From contig OZ037772.1 of assembly GCA_964035545.1 (NCBI GenBank), forward strand, positions 583,501 to 647,500: 64,000 nt of DNA, given 5' to 3'. Of the stretch, positions 1 to 11,320 are shown piece by piece. The notes below the pieces were generated by a model that saw nothing but the letters and a program-made list of their open reading frames with translations, had not been told where the DNA came from and searched no databases. Source of the stretch: Bugula neritina (lineage: Eukaryota; Bryozoa; Gymnolaemata; Cheilostomatida; Bugulidae). Position 1 is the first letter of the stretch. Each line of letters begins with the position of its first letter. A program made the position numbers and the translations under genes.

Positions 1-19
1 TTTTTTTTTGTGTTTGCAG

Positions 20-75
20 GTAAAAGACCATTTCCATGTGATGTCTGTGGCAAGGCTTTCAAGCGCAGAAAAATC
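20..75 (+). pseudogene. C2H2 zinc-finger exon fragment, cut off by a gag insertion
   Basis: A T-rich tract ending in CAG (18-19) looks like a 3' splice site. The frame opening at 22 reads KRPFPCDVCGKAFKR, the standard inter-finger linker and first half of a C2H2 finger (two cysteines, then GKAF). The second half with the two histidines is missing. The sequence passes directly into a retrotransposon gag fragment, and the zinc-finger frame stops at TGA 76-78. C2H2 fingers are usually DNA-binding and nuclear, but this piece cannot fold alone. The rest of the gene would lie left of the window. Confidence 0.6.
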
Positions 76-404
76 TGATAAAGAGGATAAAACAAAAATG
101 GCCATTCTAATGCGGACCATTAGACCCAGAGGTGTAGACATATTCAAAAGTTTCAAATTTGGGGAAGGAGAATCTAAAGATGTTTACAAGGATGTCCTAT
201 ATATAGGAAAATTTGACAACTTTTGGAAAAAGACCTCCAACAAAATAATCAAAACACATCAACTGCTATCGACAAAACAAGAATGCTTATCAATAGATGA
301 GTATGTCACTAACAGCTTACATGGGATCGCCAGAAAATGTGACCTTGGTGACATGTATGATGTCTTTTTTATGCAGGCCTTTCTTCTTGGCATCTTCTTG
401 GCAT
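66..404 (+). pseudogene. Ty3/gypsy-type gag fragment, copy 1
   Basis: The frame around 59-415 is nearly the same protein as the gag at 4620-5415 (shared stretches EKSDKE, KMAILM, RGVDIFKSFKFGEGES, ARKCDLGDMYD). This copy keeps the middle of gag with little damage but lacks the start codon and the zinc knuckle. It ends in a small direct duplication (CTTCTTGGCAT twice, about 384-404) where another repeat begins. The upstream codons in the same frame come from the zinc-finger exon in a shifted frame and are not gag. The family identification rests on the fuller copy. Confidence 0.6.
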
Positions 405-727
405 ATATAATTTAGTATGCTCACATGGAGCTATAGAAGGAAATGTCAGCTAGAAGAGGAAGGAAATGGAGGTCAAGGCCAGCAACGCAATATCAAGGTC
501 AACTGGAAGAAAGTGGTTTTAGGTCACGACTTGTCATTCTCAATTATGGCGGCTAGTTTGAGCACACTTTTGGACCAAAAGAGGAAGGAGACAAGGAGAC
601 CACAGAACTCTCTAGGGAGGGAAGTAAACACACTTCAGCTACAAAGCAAGAGTTGAAAAGAGAAATGATTGGAAAAAGTTGAAATTTTACTCCTTTTGAT
701 CCAAAATGAACAGATATTAATAAAAAC
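405..727. repeat. Dispersed repeat R1, copy 1
   Basis: About 320 bp, present again at 18204-18529 with roughly 90% identity by eye. Both copies start at ATATAATTTAGTATGCTCAC and end in an AATAAAAA-rich tail. The middle is purine-rich. The A-rich end suggests a short retroposed element; a solo LTR fragment is the alternative. Short reading frames inside it differ between copies and are not coding. Confidence 0.7.
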
Positions 728-1341
728 TTTTTGGATGCACATATTTGTCTTATATCCAAGTTAAAATAAATTATATGTTCTGTTACCTAATTTATTCATT
801 GTTTGAACAGCATGCATCTAAGTAATGTAGAATAGTCATTTGGTGTTAACATTATATGTACCTAGAGTAAATTTTTATTAAGCACTCATGTTTTAGGTTT
901 TCATATTATTTTGGTATGCTGCTATAAACTGCAAGATTGATTGTTAAATAAGTAATATGCTAATAGCTGCAGTAACTAATCTAAACTATCTAAAATAATA
1001 TTCCAATTTTATTTGATTTAGGACAAAAAACAGTAATAAAATTATTTTCAGAGTTGATCTTTAATGAATACTTATCAACAAATATCTTTTCAAACAACAA
1101 GAAGTATAATATGTGCAAAATTTTTAAGTTGATGCAGATTAAAAGAACTTATTTATGGGTTAAATAACAAGCAATTGATTTAAGCTTTTTTAAATATAAG
1201 TATACTTCAATGATAGTAAAATGAATTTTACGTAAAATATATATTGTACGAAAATAAACAAATAGCAGCTAACTGGGAAGGAAGCATCTAACTAAGATGA
1301 TAACATGTTATGTTACATCACCTTATTGTGTATTATTTTAG

Positions 1342-3359
1342 TTACAAGAACTTTTCCTGGGCCACCTATTACCACAACCAGTTTACCAACTAATCAAGAA
1401 GCAAATAATGGAGATAATCCAGAAGGTGCTCAATAAAAAAATTGTAAATTTGGCGATAATCTCTAAATTATCATGATTATATTAGCTAAGAATGTACCTG
1501 TGGTATTGTTTGAAGTTTACAGCTTTGACATCAAAGGGGCTTTACTAATTTACATATTTTGTTTGATCAATGAATCATAGCACTTACTATCATGCAGTCC
1601 AAATTTCTGTTCTGCATGCATCTTTAAATGAAATTTAAATGTTCAATTAGAATTACTTATTTAATGTTTTGTTTATTTTTAGTTAGCAATGTTGAAAATA
1701 TTGGAGAGGTATCATGCAGTTCAACAAGCCATGGAAGGTTTGTGTTGACACTTTGAAAATGTTTTATGGTTACAATTGGCATAACATACAATTACATTAA
1801 TGTGATGATGATTGTATTAAATTATCAGTATGACAAGACACTTTTATCTATGATATTTTTCCTGTTTTAAAGTACAAGAAATAGATGAAAATAACAGCTC
1901 CAGCGCTGGACCAGCTGATCCTATTGAAGCACTCAAGAAAGACATATAGAAGGTGCTTAGTAATGTACTATAATCAAATTTCTGTATTTATACAAGTTTT
2001 CAGCCAAAGAGTTGCAATCACATGTTCTCCTGTAGTTTTCAAAACAAAAGGATGCTTTTGTTGAGCAGAGTCTTGAGCTTGGTGACTTGACGAAATTGCT
2101 TTGGTCTTAGATTATAAGTCACAAAAGCATTTATTTGTAGTTAACCTAAATACTAATATAAAACAGTTATAAACTAGATCTTAGTTTTAGGTCATATATA
2201 GTATGAAATTTTACAGACATGAAGAAACAACTAAAGGAGGTGCTGGATGGGCAGAAAAAACTGATGGCTATAATCACTGATAGCCATAGTGGCAAAGACA
2301 ATATAACTGAGCAGCTGGAGGAGCCGCTAAAAACAATACAAGAGTTTGAATCTCATGAAGAACTTCTCCAATCCTCAAGAGAAAAACGTTCTGCTCTGGT
2401 ACATAGTATACTACTATATAATATAGATTGTATAGCTAGTTTAAAGACTTTTGGTGTATAACATGCAATATATAACATCCTGGCGTAGTTGATATTAGAA
2501 TACAATTTCTAGTGAACTGTAGATTTTCAAGCTATAAAATGTGTTTATCTTATGAAATGTTTCTCATTAAAGTGTTAGAAAAAATATTTGCCCCACTGCA
2601 ATAACACATTGAATGTATTCATGTAAATTCATGCTATGAAATATAAGTGCATTAATGTTGTAGACAAAGTTTCTTTTCTAACTGAGGGGAAAAAAACTAC
2701 GCAGATATGGTGAAAAGAGCCATGAGAAGAATTGGCACCAACGGGCTGTGGAGCCAATTCAGTATGAAGGCAAAGCCCATAAACAACATAAAAAGCTGTC
2801 TCTAAAAAAACTGCAGCTTATAAATGCATACTCAGTAAGTCATATAAAATAATCTCGTTAATAAGTTTCACTTCGCTTGTTTTTCAGAAATAATTTCAAA
2901 GGTTACAGAAGTAAAGTTATAAGCTAAATTTACTTTGATGGAAAAGACATACAGTCAGCATATTTTTTATTTCATGTAGAAGGTTAAAGCTCACAGTTGC
3001 TAATATAAATTTGTTTTAAAAATGTTTGGCTATTTTATCTTCTAACTTGAACATGCAATACAGTCTGTATTTTGGGAGATAATATAATATTGAAATAAAA
3101 TCTGTATCAAAACTTATCAAATCTCTGGGGCTGCATCAGCAGTTAAAATAGTTGTTGAGTTGTTGAGTTTAGAATAATTGCTCATCTAAAAATTTACTGC
3201 GTTCACTAAGTTTTACTTTCTAATTATATTTCAGAAGCTCTGCTGAAAAGTAAAAATAATAAAGAAATAGATATAGAGATTGAAGTATCGCTATTTTTGC
3301 GGCAGTGCCCTTATCAACTGGGAGGGGATAAGTATAAAAAGACAAGTTTGCAAGATGAG
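1342..3359 (+). pseudogene. Decayed multi-exon gene resembling DUF4806-type proteins
   Basis: Exon-like blocks with acceptor/donor signals lie at 1342-1425, 1683-1737, about 1873-1952, 2217-2398, 2705-2834 and 3235-3359. The first two join in frame. The last three resemble the C-terminal DUF4806 module: a helix with QLEEPLKTIQEFESHEELL, then RRIGTNGLWSQFSMK, then KKLSLKKLQLINAYS and EIDIEIEVSLFLRQ. The W/F-S/K signature exists only if the frame shifts by one base near 2770, and block phases do not all match. I therefore read it as a decayed copy. The family is known mainly as uncharacterised invertebrate proteins and no function should be assumed. Another possible coding stretch (3774-3904) follows but is not recognised. 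Confidence 0.4.
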
Positions 3360-4074
3360 GTAAAGCTATATAAGATTATTGCAGTTATAGTAAGACTTGA
3401 ACTACTTGAACTGACTCGTATATAAAAATGGCTATAATTGGCTTCAAATTGGTTTACAAATACTAAACTAAAATTAATAATTTTAGGTTGTACTGCACAT
3501 TCAATTTACTACTTTATTTATGCTTCATTTTGATCATGGCGCTGAAGCTGCAGCAGGGTATATACTATTTTTTGATCAAATGTAAATAGATAATCTTTCA
3601 AAATTTGTCTAGCTATAACACCAGAAATGTAATCAATAATGAATATTAACATTTCATAGTCAAAAAATATCTTCAAAGTGTTTTTTTAGCCCTAAATGTA
3701 AATTAAAATTAATTGATAATCAGTGGTTTTACGTGAATGCTTATATTGAATACTTTTTCTTTCATAGATTGATTCCCTTTCATCTTGAGAAGATGAGGAC
3801 GGTTGAACCAATGACTTTTTTACATCATTTTATTATTAAATTAGAAGAGTTGAAGGCTTCTAATGAAGAGCTAAATTTGAGATTTACTTATATTTTGTAC
3901 ATATGAAAATAATTTGATTAACTAGTTAATAGAACATACAATTAGTACTGACAGTCTTAATTTTATTGTAAATTATATCTCATGAGTGTTTGCAAAAAAA
4001 GATACTTTTGCACTCTTTTTGTTCTGTTGTTTTTCATTTTTTTTAACAAAATAAAATAGCCATTACAGAGATCG

Positions 4075-4265
4075 GTCTTGGATCGCAAACCATTCACCAA
4101 CGTTGTATGAAAACCATTTATGCAAAGTTATGCAACACAACGTTTATGGAACGTTGGTGAAAGTTTCGCGATAAACGTTTGTTTTAAACGTTGAATATAG
4201 TACAAAAATGTGTCGACATTTAAACGTTTATTAAACATTTTACCCAACGTTTATACAACGTCATA
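4075..4265. repeat. AACGTT-rich patch
   Basis: Seven exact AACGTT hexamers (4099, 4139, 4150, 4174, 4187, 4223, 4246) and one AACGTC (4257) occur in 164 bp, many in the longer form AAACGTTT. AACGTT is its own reverse complement, so the signal is the same on both strands. It is probably the core of a short transposable element or degenerate satellite. No coding is visible. Confidence 0.6.
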
Positions 4266-4289
4266 TCATCAATGTAAATTGTTAGTGGG

Positions 4290-4511
4290 GTGATTGCTAA
4301 AGAACTATGGGGATATTTTGATGGCTCTATAACTGAACCTGAAGAATCAGCTAGTGCTATACTAGACTCACTATAAAAAGATATCAAGCAAGGCTATGTC
4401 AATTATTGTACTCGCGATAATTTGCTATATCTCATAACCAGCTGCACAGAACCAAAGCAAGCATGGGGCACTTTACAAAACACAGAATCAGAAAGCAAGT
4501 CAGGAAACTGA
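4290..4511 (+). pseudogene. Ty1/copia-type gag fragment
   Basis: The frame from 4290 reads VIAKELWGYFDGSITEPEE, then a stop (TAA 4374-4376), then TRDNLLYLITSCTEPKQAWG. This matches the layout of copia Gag (UBN2-like) N-termini: LWG...GS...P followed by a hydrophobic helix and a T/EA.W.TL motif. It ends at TGA 4509-4511. It is a scrap with no polymerase and is not closely similar to the intact copia element at 34973-39612. Confidence 0.5.
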
Positions 4512-4619
4512 CAGTGCCTTCCTCCTATCAAAAAGGGAGACAACCAACTACTAACCAAAAAAATACTTAAACGGACACTTGATCTAAATTTGTCAAGATA
4601 AAAAATAGTTGTTGTAAAC

Positions 4620-5415
4620 ATGGCAACTGCACTTAATGGTGCAGAGTTGTCCACCCAATGGTCCTGCTTCAAGGAAGAGTTCAACTATTGTCTAATAGCC
4701 TCAGAAAAATCTGATAAAGAAGAAAAAATAAAAATGGCCATTCTAATGCAGACCATTAGACCGAGAGGTGTAGACATATTCAAAAGTTTCAAGTTTGGGG
4801 AAGGAGAATCTAAAGATGTTTACAAGGATGTCCTATATAGGAAAATTTGACAACTTTTGTAAAAAGACCTCCAACAAAATAATCAAAAGACATCAACTGC
4901 TATAGACAAAACAGGAATGCTTATCAATAGGTGAGTATGTCACCAACTTACATAGGATCGCCAGAAAATGTGACCTTGGTGACATGTATGATGACTTTTT
5001 TATGCAGGCCTTACTTCTTGGCATCAACGACCAACAACTTCGGAGAAAATTGTTCGAGGAGTCAGAAAACATAGACCTCAAAAAAGCTATTAAAAAGTGC
5101 AAAGTGGCTGAGAGCTCTCAGAGTGATATGAAGACTATCAAAGCCGAAGGAGAATCAATTCATACACTTGGTCTCAAGGCCACTAAAGCAAACAAAAGTG
5201 CCAAACTGTACTTACGAACAACTGACAAGGAAGCGAATAATCCTGCCAAGTCTAACTGTGGAAACTGTGGCAACTCTCATCCTCCCGAAAATGCTTACGG
5301 TAAACAGTGTAGAAACTGCAAGAAATCCAACCACTTCAGAGCAGTCTGCATATCCAGGAAAATTGGCAGAATAAATGCAGTCACTGAACACATAGCTAAA
5401 ACATTAAAGCTTTAA
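4620..5415 (+). pseudogene. Ty3/gypsy-type gag, copy 2, frameshifted
   Basis: Begins with ATG at 4620 (MATALNGAELSTQWSCFKEE) and runs in frame to about 4848, where it shifts relative to copy 1. It resumes in another frame from about 4984 (MYDDFFMQALLLGINDQQL) to the stop at 5413-5415. The C-terminal part has a double zinc-knuckle layout, CGNCGNSHPPEN...QCRNCKKSNHFRAVC. The usual Cys-Pro of the first knuckle is missing, as if six bases were deleted. No protease or reverse transcriptase follows. Gag packages the element RNA in virus-like particles; this copy is dead. Confidence 0.7.
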
Positions 5416-5928
5416 CTGCAATTTTTTTACCTTTTTTCTAGGTTAAATGCAATAAAAAGAAGTGCAGTGTCAAATATACATGTAGCTTCAAATAGACTTG
5501 CACTCATGGCAACTGAAATTCATGGACAATAATAGTTCTATACTCAAAATACGTGCAGATAAGTCAGTAATAAGTCTAAAGTTGTGTTTATACCTCTCCT
5601 GAACAAAGTATTTGTGTTTCAGTTAATAACACTCTTCAGAGTGCACCCTTATATAGTCTTACTGAAACTTGGTGACATTTCAACTTGAATTTAATTGCTG
5701 ACTAAAAATTTGGAAGGTATAAATGCAACTTAGCAAATATTACCTAAAAACTCCATCTAATAAAATAGTTGTGAAGTTTTAGCTACATGTAACATTTTAA
5801 TAGGCAAAATTACAATCACCCACCTAGTGCTTACTAATCACAAAACCTGGTTTGATAACCGGGAATTTTAAATAACAATTCATTTCATCAAGATTAGAAT
5901 TAAAGTAAATTTTTTATGGCATTCTCAC

Positions 5929-6009
5929 CAAATAAAGATCCGCTGTCATTGTCCAACTTTGCTTTTTTAATCAAATTATTAAAAGCACTTTGAACGATAG
6001 AAGCTGAGT
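5929..6009 (-). CDS. Possible internal exon of the same minus-strand gene
   Basis: 81 bp bounded on the minus strand by TTTTGTAG and GTGAGAA, open as SASIVQSAFNNLIKKAK and a few more residues. The clean splice edges are the main evidence. No similarity is recognised, and the link to 7398-7459 is only by strand and order. Confidence 0.25.
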
Positions 6010-7397
6010 CTACAAAAGAAGGAAGATGCATGTAAATACAATTTTATATCTGAGTGTTTTTCCGTGCATTTAATCCAAAAATGTTAATAAGAAAAACTGA
6101 AGGCTACTGAGTGTGTGTTACAAAAATGTTATATAAAGCCTGAGATCATGCTTTAAAACACTTTAAATATTGCATAATATATATTAAATCAAATAAGTAC
6201 AAGATCAAAATATATATAGATACTATAATTTATTATATGTATAAATATACATGAAGTGCTAGCATAATGTAGCTAATATTTTATATCATGATAAGCCATA
6301 AGTGATCATTATAATTTTAAACAGTGTATATGTTCGCAGTCTAAATACAATAAATAGATAACTGTTGTCCATATTTTCAATGCAAGCTGATTAAAAATTG
6401 CCAGTGCAAAGTGTGACAGCCGATACTGGCTGCTGTATCAGCTGATAATTGTTCCTGCGTCAGCACGGGTGCTGTTTGGCACGGATGCCTATGTATTATG
6501 ATTAACTTAACAAAGGGTGAATGGATTGAGGACACAGATGCAGGCCACAACTCTATTTGTTGTTTATTGCCAACAGTATATTTTCTAAGTTAGACTTAGA
6601 CTCGAACTCATACTTATACTCATACTGTAACCTATAACCATGAGAATTACAAACATCATGTTAACTCAACATTGATTACACAGCTGACAAAACATTTAGT
6701 TAATGAAGTTCAAAACAAAAAATAATATAATACTTGATACTTACAATTAAGTATAGATTGCCTGCATCTTTAGCAGGAGGAAAATTGAGCTACACTGACT
6801 CATTGAATAAAAATAGCCAGCAAATAGCTATCGCGAAAGCTTTCACAAATAGCTTTTATTTCACAATGGTTTTTTGGAAAGCTGCCAAATCTCCTGCAAC
6901 ACAGAGATCTATATATGGCCTTCAAAGCTATTAAAATATATTTTATAGAGTTCCAATCACCATTAAAACAAAGTTTGAGTATAGTAGGCAATATAATTAC
7001 TGAACAGACTAACTTTAAATATATATTAACGTAGGAGGTCTAACATTATTCTTAAAAACAAAGTAACAAAAGTAACAATTAGCTAAAGTTGCTTTCAAAA
7101 CAAAATAATTATTTACAGGTATACATTATTAAATTAAAATGTTTGGTATTAGATTACATCATATAGTTTTTTGGTAAGCATTATGCATGATTGTTTCCCC
7201 AATCAACAAGAAGTCATATTATGCAGTTTGATGATTTGGATTATTTAGAAAAGATAATTGTATTTTTTAGTAAATTGTTACATGAAACAAAATTGCACAT
7301 TTTCTCATAAATTTAACTACAGTTAAAACAACATTATTATTTTTTGTAAGACTTGAAGAAATTAAAATAATACAGTTTGACCTAAGAAGATACATAC

Positions 7398-7459
7398 CTT
7401 TTGCTGTCTCCAACTTGCTGCTCAAATTTTCTTCTTTTGCTTTTGGTAAAAACAGGCAT
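7398..7459 (-). CDS. Possible first exon of a minus-strand gene
   Basis: On the minus strand an ATG (7459-7457) opens MPVFTKSKRRKFEQQVGDSK and the block ends at a good donor (AAAAG then GTATGTA). The peptide is basic, with a KSKRRK nuclear-signal-like run. It could be the 5' exon of a short gene continuing to 5929-6009, but the phases do not join directly, so a middle exon would be needed. The family is not recognised. Confidence 0.25.
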
Positions 7460-10109
7460 TTTTTCTAACAATTCAGTTATATAGTGGTTAAAAGTACTAT
7501 GGTTTCCCAGCAAGTTTTACCTTGCTGAAATGTAACTTTCCAGTGTCAGAATAGCAGGTTTGACAAAATTTCTTATTTATATACTGCTATAATAGTAACA
7601 AAGAAAATTATCTGTTCCTACAATTACTTCTATACTAAGGTCTAGAGGGAGAGTGCATCCCTATAATTATGCAAAAGATAATAGGCCCTTTGTAGTTCTG
7701 GGCCAAGTTTCTTTTCATCTTCATAATAATCAGGAAGCTTAAGTAAGCTTAAAAGTTTTTAATTTTCTAAAAATGGCTGCCAAGAGTTGTACTTTAGTTT
7801 GAACCTTATAAAAAAATCTTGGAATTAGCCAACTTCAAAAGCACTGCCATAATTATAAATTCTTTTTAAGAAGTTTACCCTCAAATACTGTACAATAAAG
7901 AAAAATCTTCAAGATAGCTGTTCTATTTTTCTTAGTTTTGTTTTATCTCAGTACATGCAAAGTTTATAGTCTCTATGAGAGAGCTTTTTTAACTGACTGA
8001 GCATAATAGCTAAAAATTTTGTCTGCTGTCACTACAACGTGAACTTTTATAATAGTATAGGAGATGTTAAGAAATGCTTGCAGCTTACTTTTGCGACTAT
8101 AAATATTAGACCCTGTAGCATATAAGATACACCAAGTTTCGTTCACAATAAACCTAATGGGAATCAAGAGATATTAAATTCAAAGTTATTAACACATATT
8201 ATTGAAAACTATTTATACTTATCTTACTCTTTTTTTGTGTAGGTAGTCAAATTATATGACTAGCAAGAAATTTAGATTTTGATATTCACCCATTGCGTGA
8301 ACAATATTTTTTCTAACTGAATTATTTTACTTGAAAAATTTTCAAAACAGGGAAACCAATTCAGCAACTAGTTTTAAAGTTTGAAAAAGGCATGTAGCAC
8401 CAGTGCTACACTGGCCTTCTGTCTCTAAGAGTAACAATTCAGTTTAATTCCAATTGGCAACTCCCCTCCATATAAACTCCAAACAATATATTATTCTTTA
8501 ACACTTGTAACCTATTGATAGTCCAGGGTGCTTTGCTTGCCATACTCTGGCTTACAGACAGAGGATTAAAATTGCTTTTTATTACTGGGTACCTGTTATA
8601 TTTTGCTCTTACAAGGTAAATAAGTTTTAAAATATGCTAAAAGTATAAAAAGTATAAAAACATTTTTAATGGTAGTGCCATACATTGTTGTCCAGTTCGT
8701 ATCTCTATCCTAATATTTTGCATTATTATTATTGTTATCAATTTGTGAAAAGAGGTACTGAAAGAGCTTTTTATGAAACTTTGAAACATTTACCATATAC
8801 ACAACTTACTGGATTGCTCTGTGTCACAGTAGGCTAGCGGCAAAGCTAGCCAAAATTGCTTATTCTGAAGTCTAGCTTTTGTGAAAATTGGCAAGCTTTA
8901 GTTGATAACCTGTAATTATATAGCCAAGTTGTTTAATTAAGATTTAAAGTAGCATTGCTTTACACACAATAGTTTCGGAAAACAATTGAAAGAAAAGTTC
9001 AATAATATATTACTAAAATACCAGGAAAGTCTTGCTGATGTTTATAAAGCATGCATTAAACATTCTGTATTTCAATGGAAGATGTCTTACACATTGTAGA
9101 AGAAAAGTTGTCTACTTGCCTTAATTTACAAGGCTATAGCATAATGATAGTAGTATAGACTGATACTCAAACAAATTAATTAGGAGGAAATTTGGTGCTT
9201 GTCATAAATATTATGTTAATTTGTCTCTCTAGCATTAGGACAAAAAGAGAGATAAACCAGTTGCTCATATTGTGAGATTGTGCATAAACTGCTATACCTA
9301 CTAGCTTACAAATTGTTGAGTGCCAATATTTAAATTATCAATATATTTATGCTAGGTAAGGCCAGTAAGAAAATTTAGTTTACCAGTGCATGGTAACTTA
9401 TATATTTTGACTGCTAGAAAGTTCAACTGCATTAACAAATAAGCCTCCTTATGCTGTGTAAGATTAAATGAAAAGTACATAAAAGCAGTAACAAAGACAA
9501 GTTCTGAAACGTCTGCTCTTGCAAACAAAATGCCTAATTGCTAAGTGTTGGGAGCAGTTTCGAAGAAGCTTGTATATTATACCACTAATTGTTAACATTC
9601 AACCTATAAGTTACTGCTAAAAATTGAAAAAAAATCCAAGGCACATTCAGAAGCTTGCTAATATATTTCTTTTAAAGCTGCAATTAAAGAGTCATTTTTA
9701 GTGTAACGGCTGGATTTCTAGCCCACAAAAAGTTTCAATAGCTTATAAAAGGGGAGACAACAGACGTGCCTCACCTGCCTGCCACAGACGTCTGTCACTT
9801 GCAGTAAATGGTAACTAGCATTATAATGAGTGTTAATGAGAGATGAGCTCCATTACATATGAATGTTAATTAGGTTCTCACAGGGGATAAATAGAAGTTA
9901 TAAAATCTTACTCCTGGGGTCAAACTATGTGAGGCAATTCTAACATTGGTGAATCTCCTTTGTTCTCAGCAGTGATTACTAGTGGATACAATACTGCATT
10001 GAATTATTCTGAACTTGTTTAATTAAATACTTGGTATGGTAGAACAAGTATAAATTTTGTTTTAAGATTTAAACTTTGAAATATAATAGATATGCAATTC
10101 TAAAACCCG

Positions 10110-10117
10110 ATTTCTAG
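10110..10117. repeat. Candidate 8-bp target-site duplication, left (ATTTCTAG)
   Basis: ATTTCTAG directly abuts TGGGGGTGCC on the left and recurs at 15231-15238, six bases beyond CCCCCA on the right. The offset fits loss of GAATAG from the left terminus by slippage between TAG repeats. A shorter duplication (TA, or CTAG against CTAT) cannot be excluded. Confidence 0.4.
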
Positions 10118-11260
10118 TGGGGGTGCCAACATGCAAAAATGGGCGGGTGGAGCACATCAATACTAACCTTTGTTGCTATATATCACTGCAAAGCCAACAT
10201 TCTACTGATCTCAGATCTACAAGTACCTTTTTTGTATCTAGGGGGGTTCTCTCGTGAGAGGGGTGGATATACAGGGGTTCGGCATATTTCAAGGGGGGAC
10301 TATGGAACTCTAAATATTTAATTTTCTGAGTAGTTTAAGTTTGACATTAAAAATATTTTCAAGGAATGTTGTACACATATGAAAATTTTTCTAACAAAAG
10401 TTTTGACCAAAAATAAAAAAGTGGGCGGAGCCTATAATATGACAAACTACTTTTTTGCATATACCGGATATTCTCTAAACTGCTACTTTTCTGTTCTAGC
10501 ATTTAGAATGTTGATTTTTAGTATGAAAATACTCTATTGTGTTCTAATAATGCTCTCCAATTTTCATTACATTCTGAACTATATAACATCTTTCCCAACC
10601 ATGACAAATAAAAAACATAAAACGGGAGTTATCTCCTCCGTTATAAATTATTGCATTTCTACCCAATTATATTGCTGTTTGTTGATAGGAACAACATCAG
10701 CATGATAAAAATGTATTCTTAGTGTATTTATATTAGCTTATTGACTTATTTTGAATAATTGATCACGATCAATACTATTAAGTATTAATATTCAATATTT
10801 ACTGTATAAATTGAGTGTCAGCAATAATTAACAGACCACTAATATTCGATTTTTTCATCCATAAGTATAGTAACATAAAATATGGTTCATAAAAAAGTAA
10901 TATTATGATTTCAGCATCACAAGCAATTACTATGCTCTTTTATATCAGATATTGGTAGACATTTGTAATTGTATTTATTTATAAATAAGATAGTATTTAA
11001 AATTTTAATTTACAATAGATCAAGCTTTATTACAGAGTTTTGTTATCTCTAGCGTTTATATACCAAATTTATTATATTATAATTCTTCATCAGAACTGTG
11101 TTTGTTGCCATCATCATCATAATCAGGCTCTTTGTTTGAAAAAGAAGACTGGCCACTTTTGTTGTTGCAATCGAAACATTCACATAAACCACAGCATTTC
11201 ATCATCATTCATCATCATGCTTTACTCCTACAGCCTGCTTTTTTGCATTTACATGCTGTT
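10115..11260 (+). repeat. Left inverted arm of the large transposon
   Basis: About 1146 bp, matched base for base in reverse by 14077-15227 with only scattered differences (for example near 10270 and 10787). Its inner 250 bp are an antisense copy of the transposase C-terminus: CATCATCATAATCAGG here is the complement of the DDDYD-coding stretch in the right arm. The 60-codon and 108-codon open frames (10139-10321, 10379-10705) reappear mirrored in the other arm and are probably not genes. Confidence 0.9.
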
Positions 11261-11320
11261 AAAATTACATCTGTGTTGCTCTCAAAATCATATTTTATAT
11301 ATCACAAAACTTAGTCAAGA

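Larger units (their letters stand above)
5416..10109. other. AT-rich intergenic stretch with two weak exon candidates
   Basis: Mostly AT-rich single-copy sequence with short open frames of no recognisable family, for example 6734-6934 on the plus strand and 7973-8167 on the minus strand. Only the minus-strand blocks listed separately at 7398-7459 and 5929-6009 have splice-like edges. No RNA gene, tandem array or transposon end was seen. Confidence 0.6.

Noticed and set aside
10379-10705. 108-codon ORF, mirrored at 14637-14963
   Set aside because: Present twice only because the arms are copies. Atypical composition and no motif; coding is not supported.
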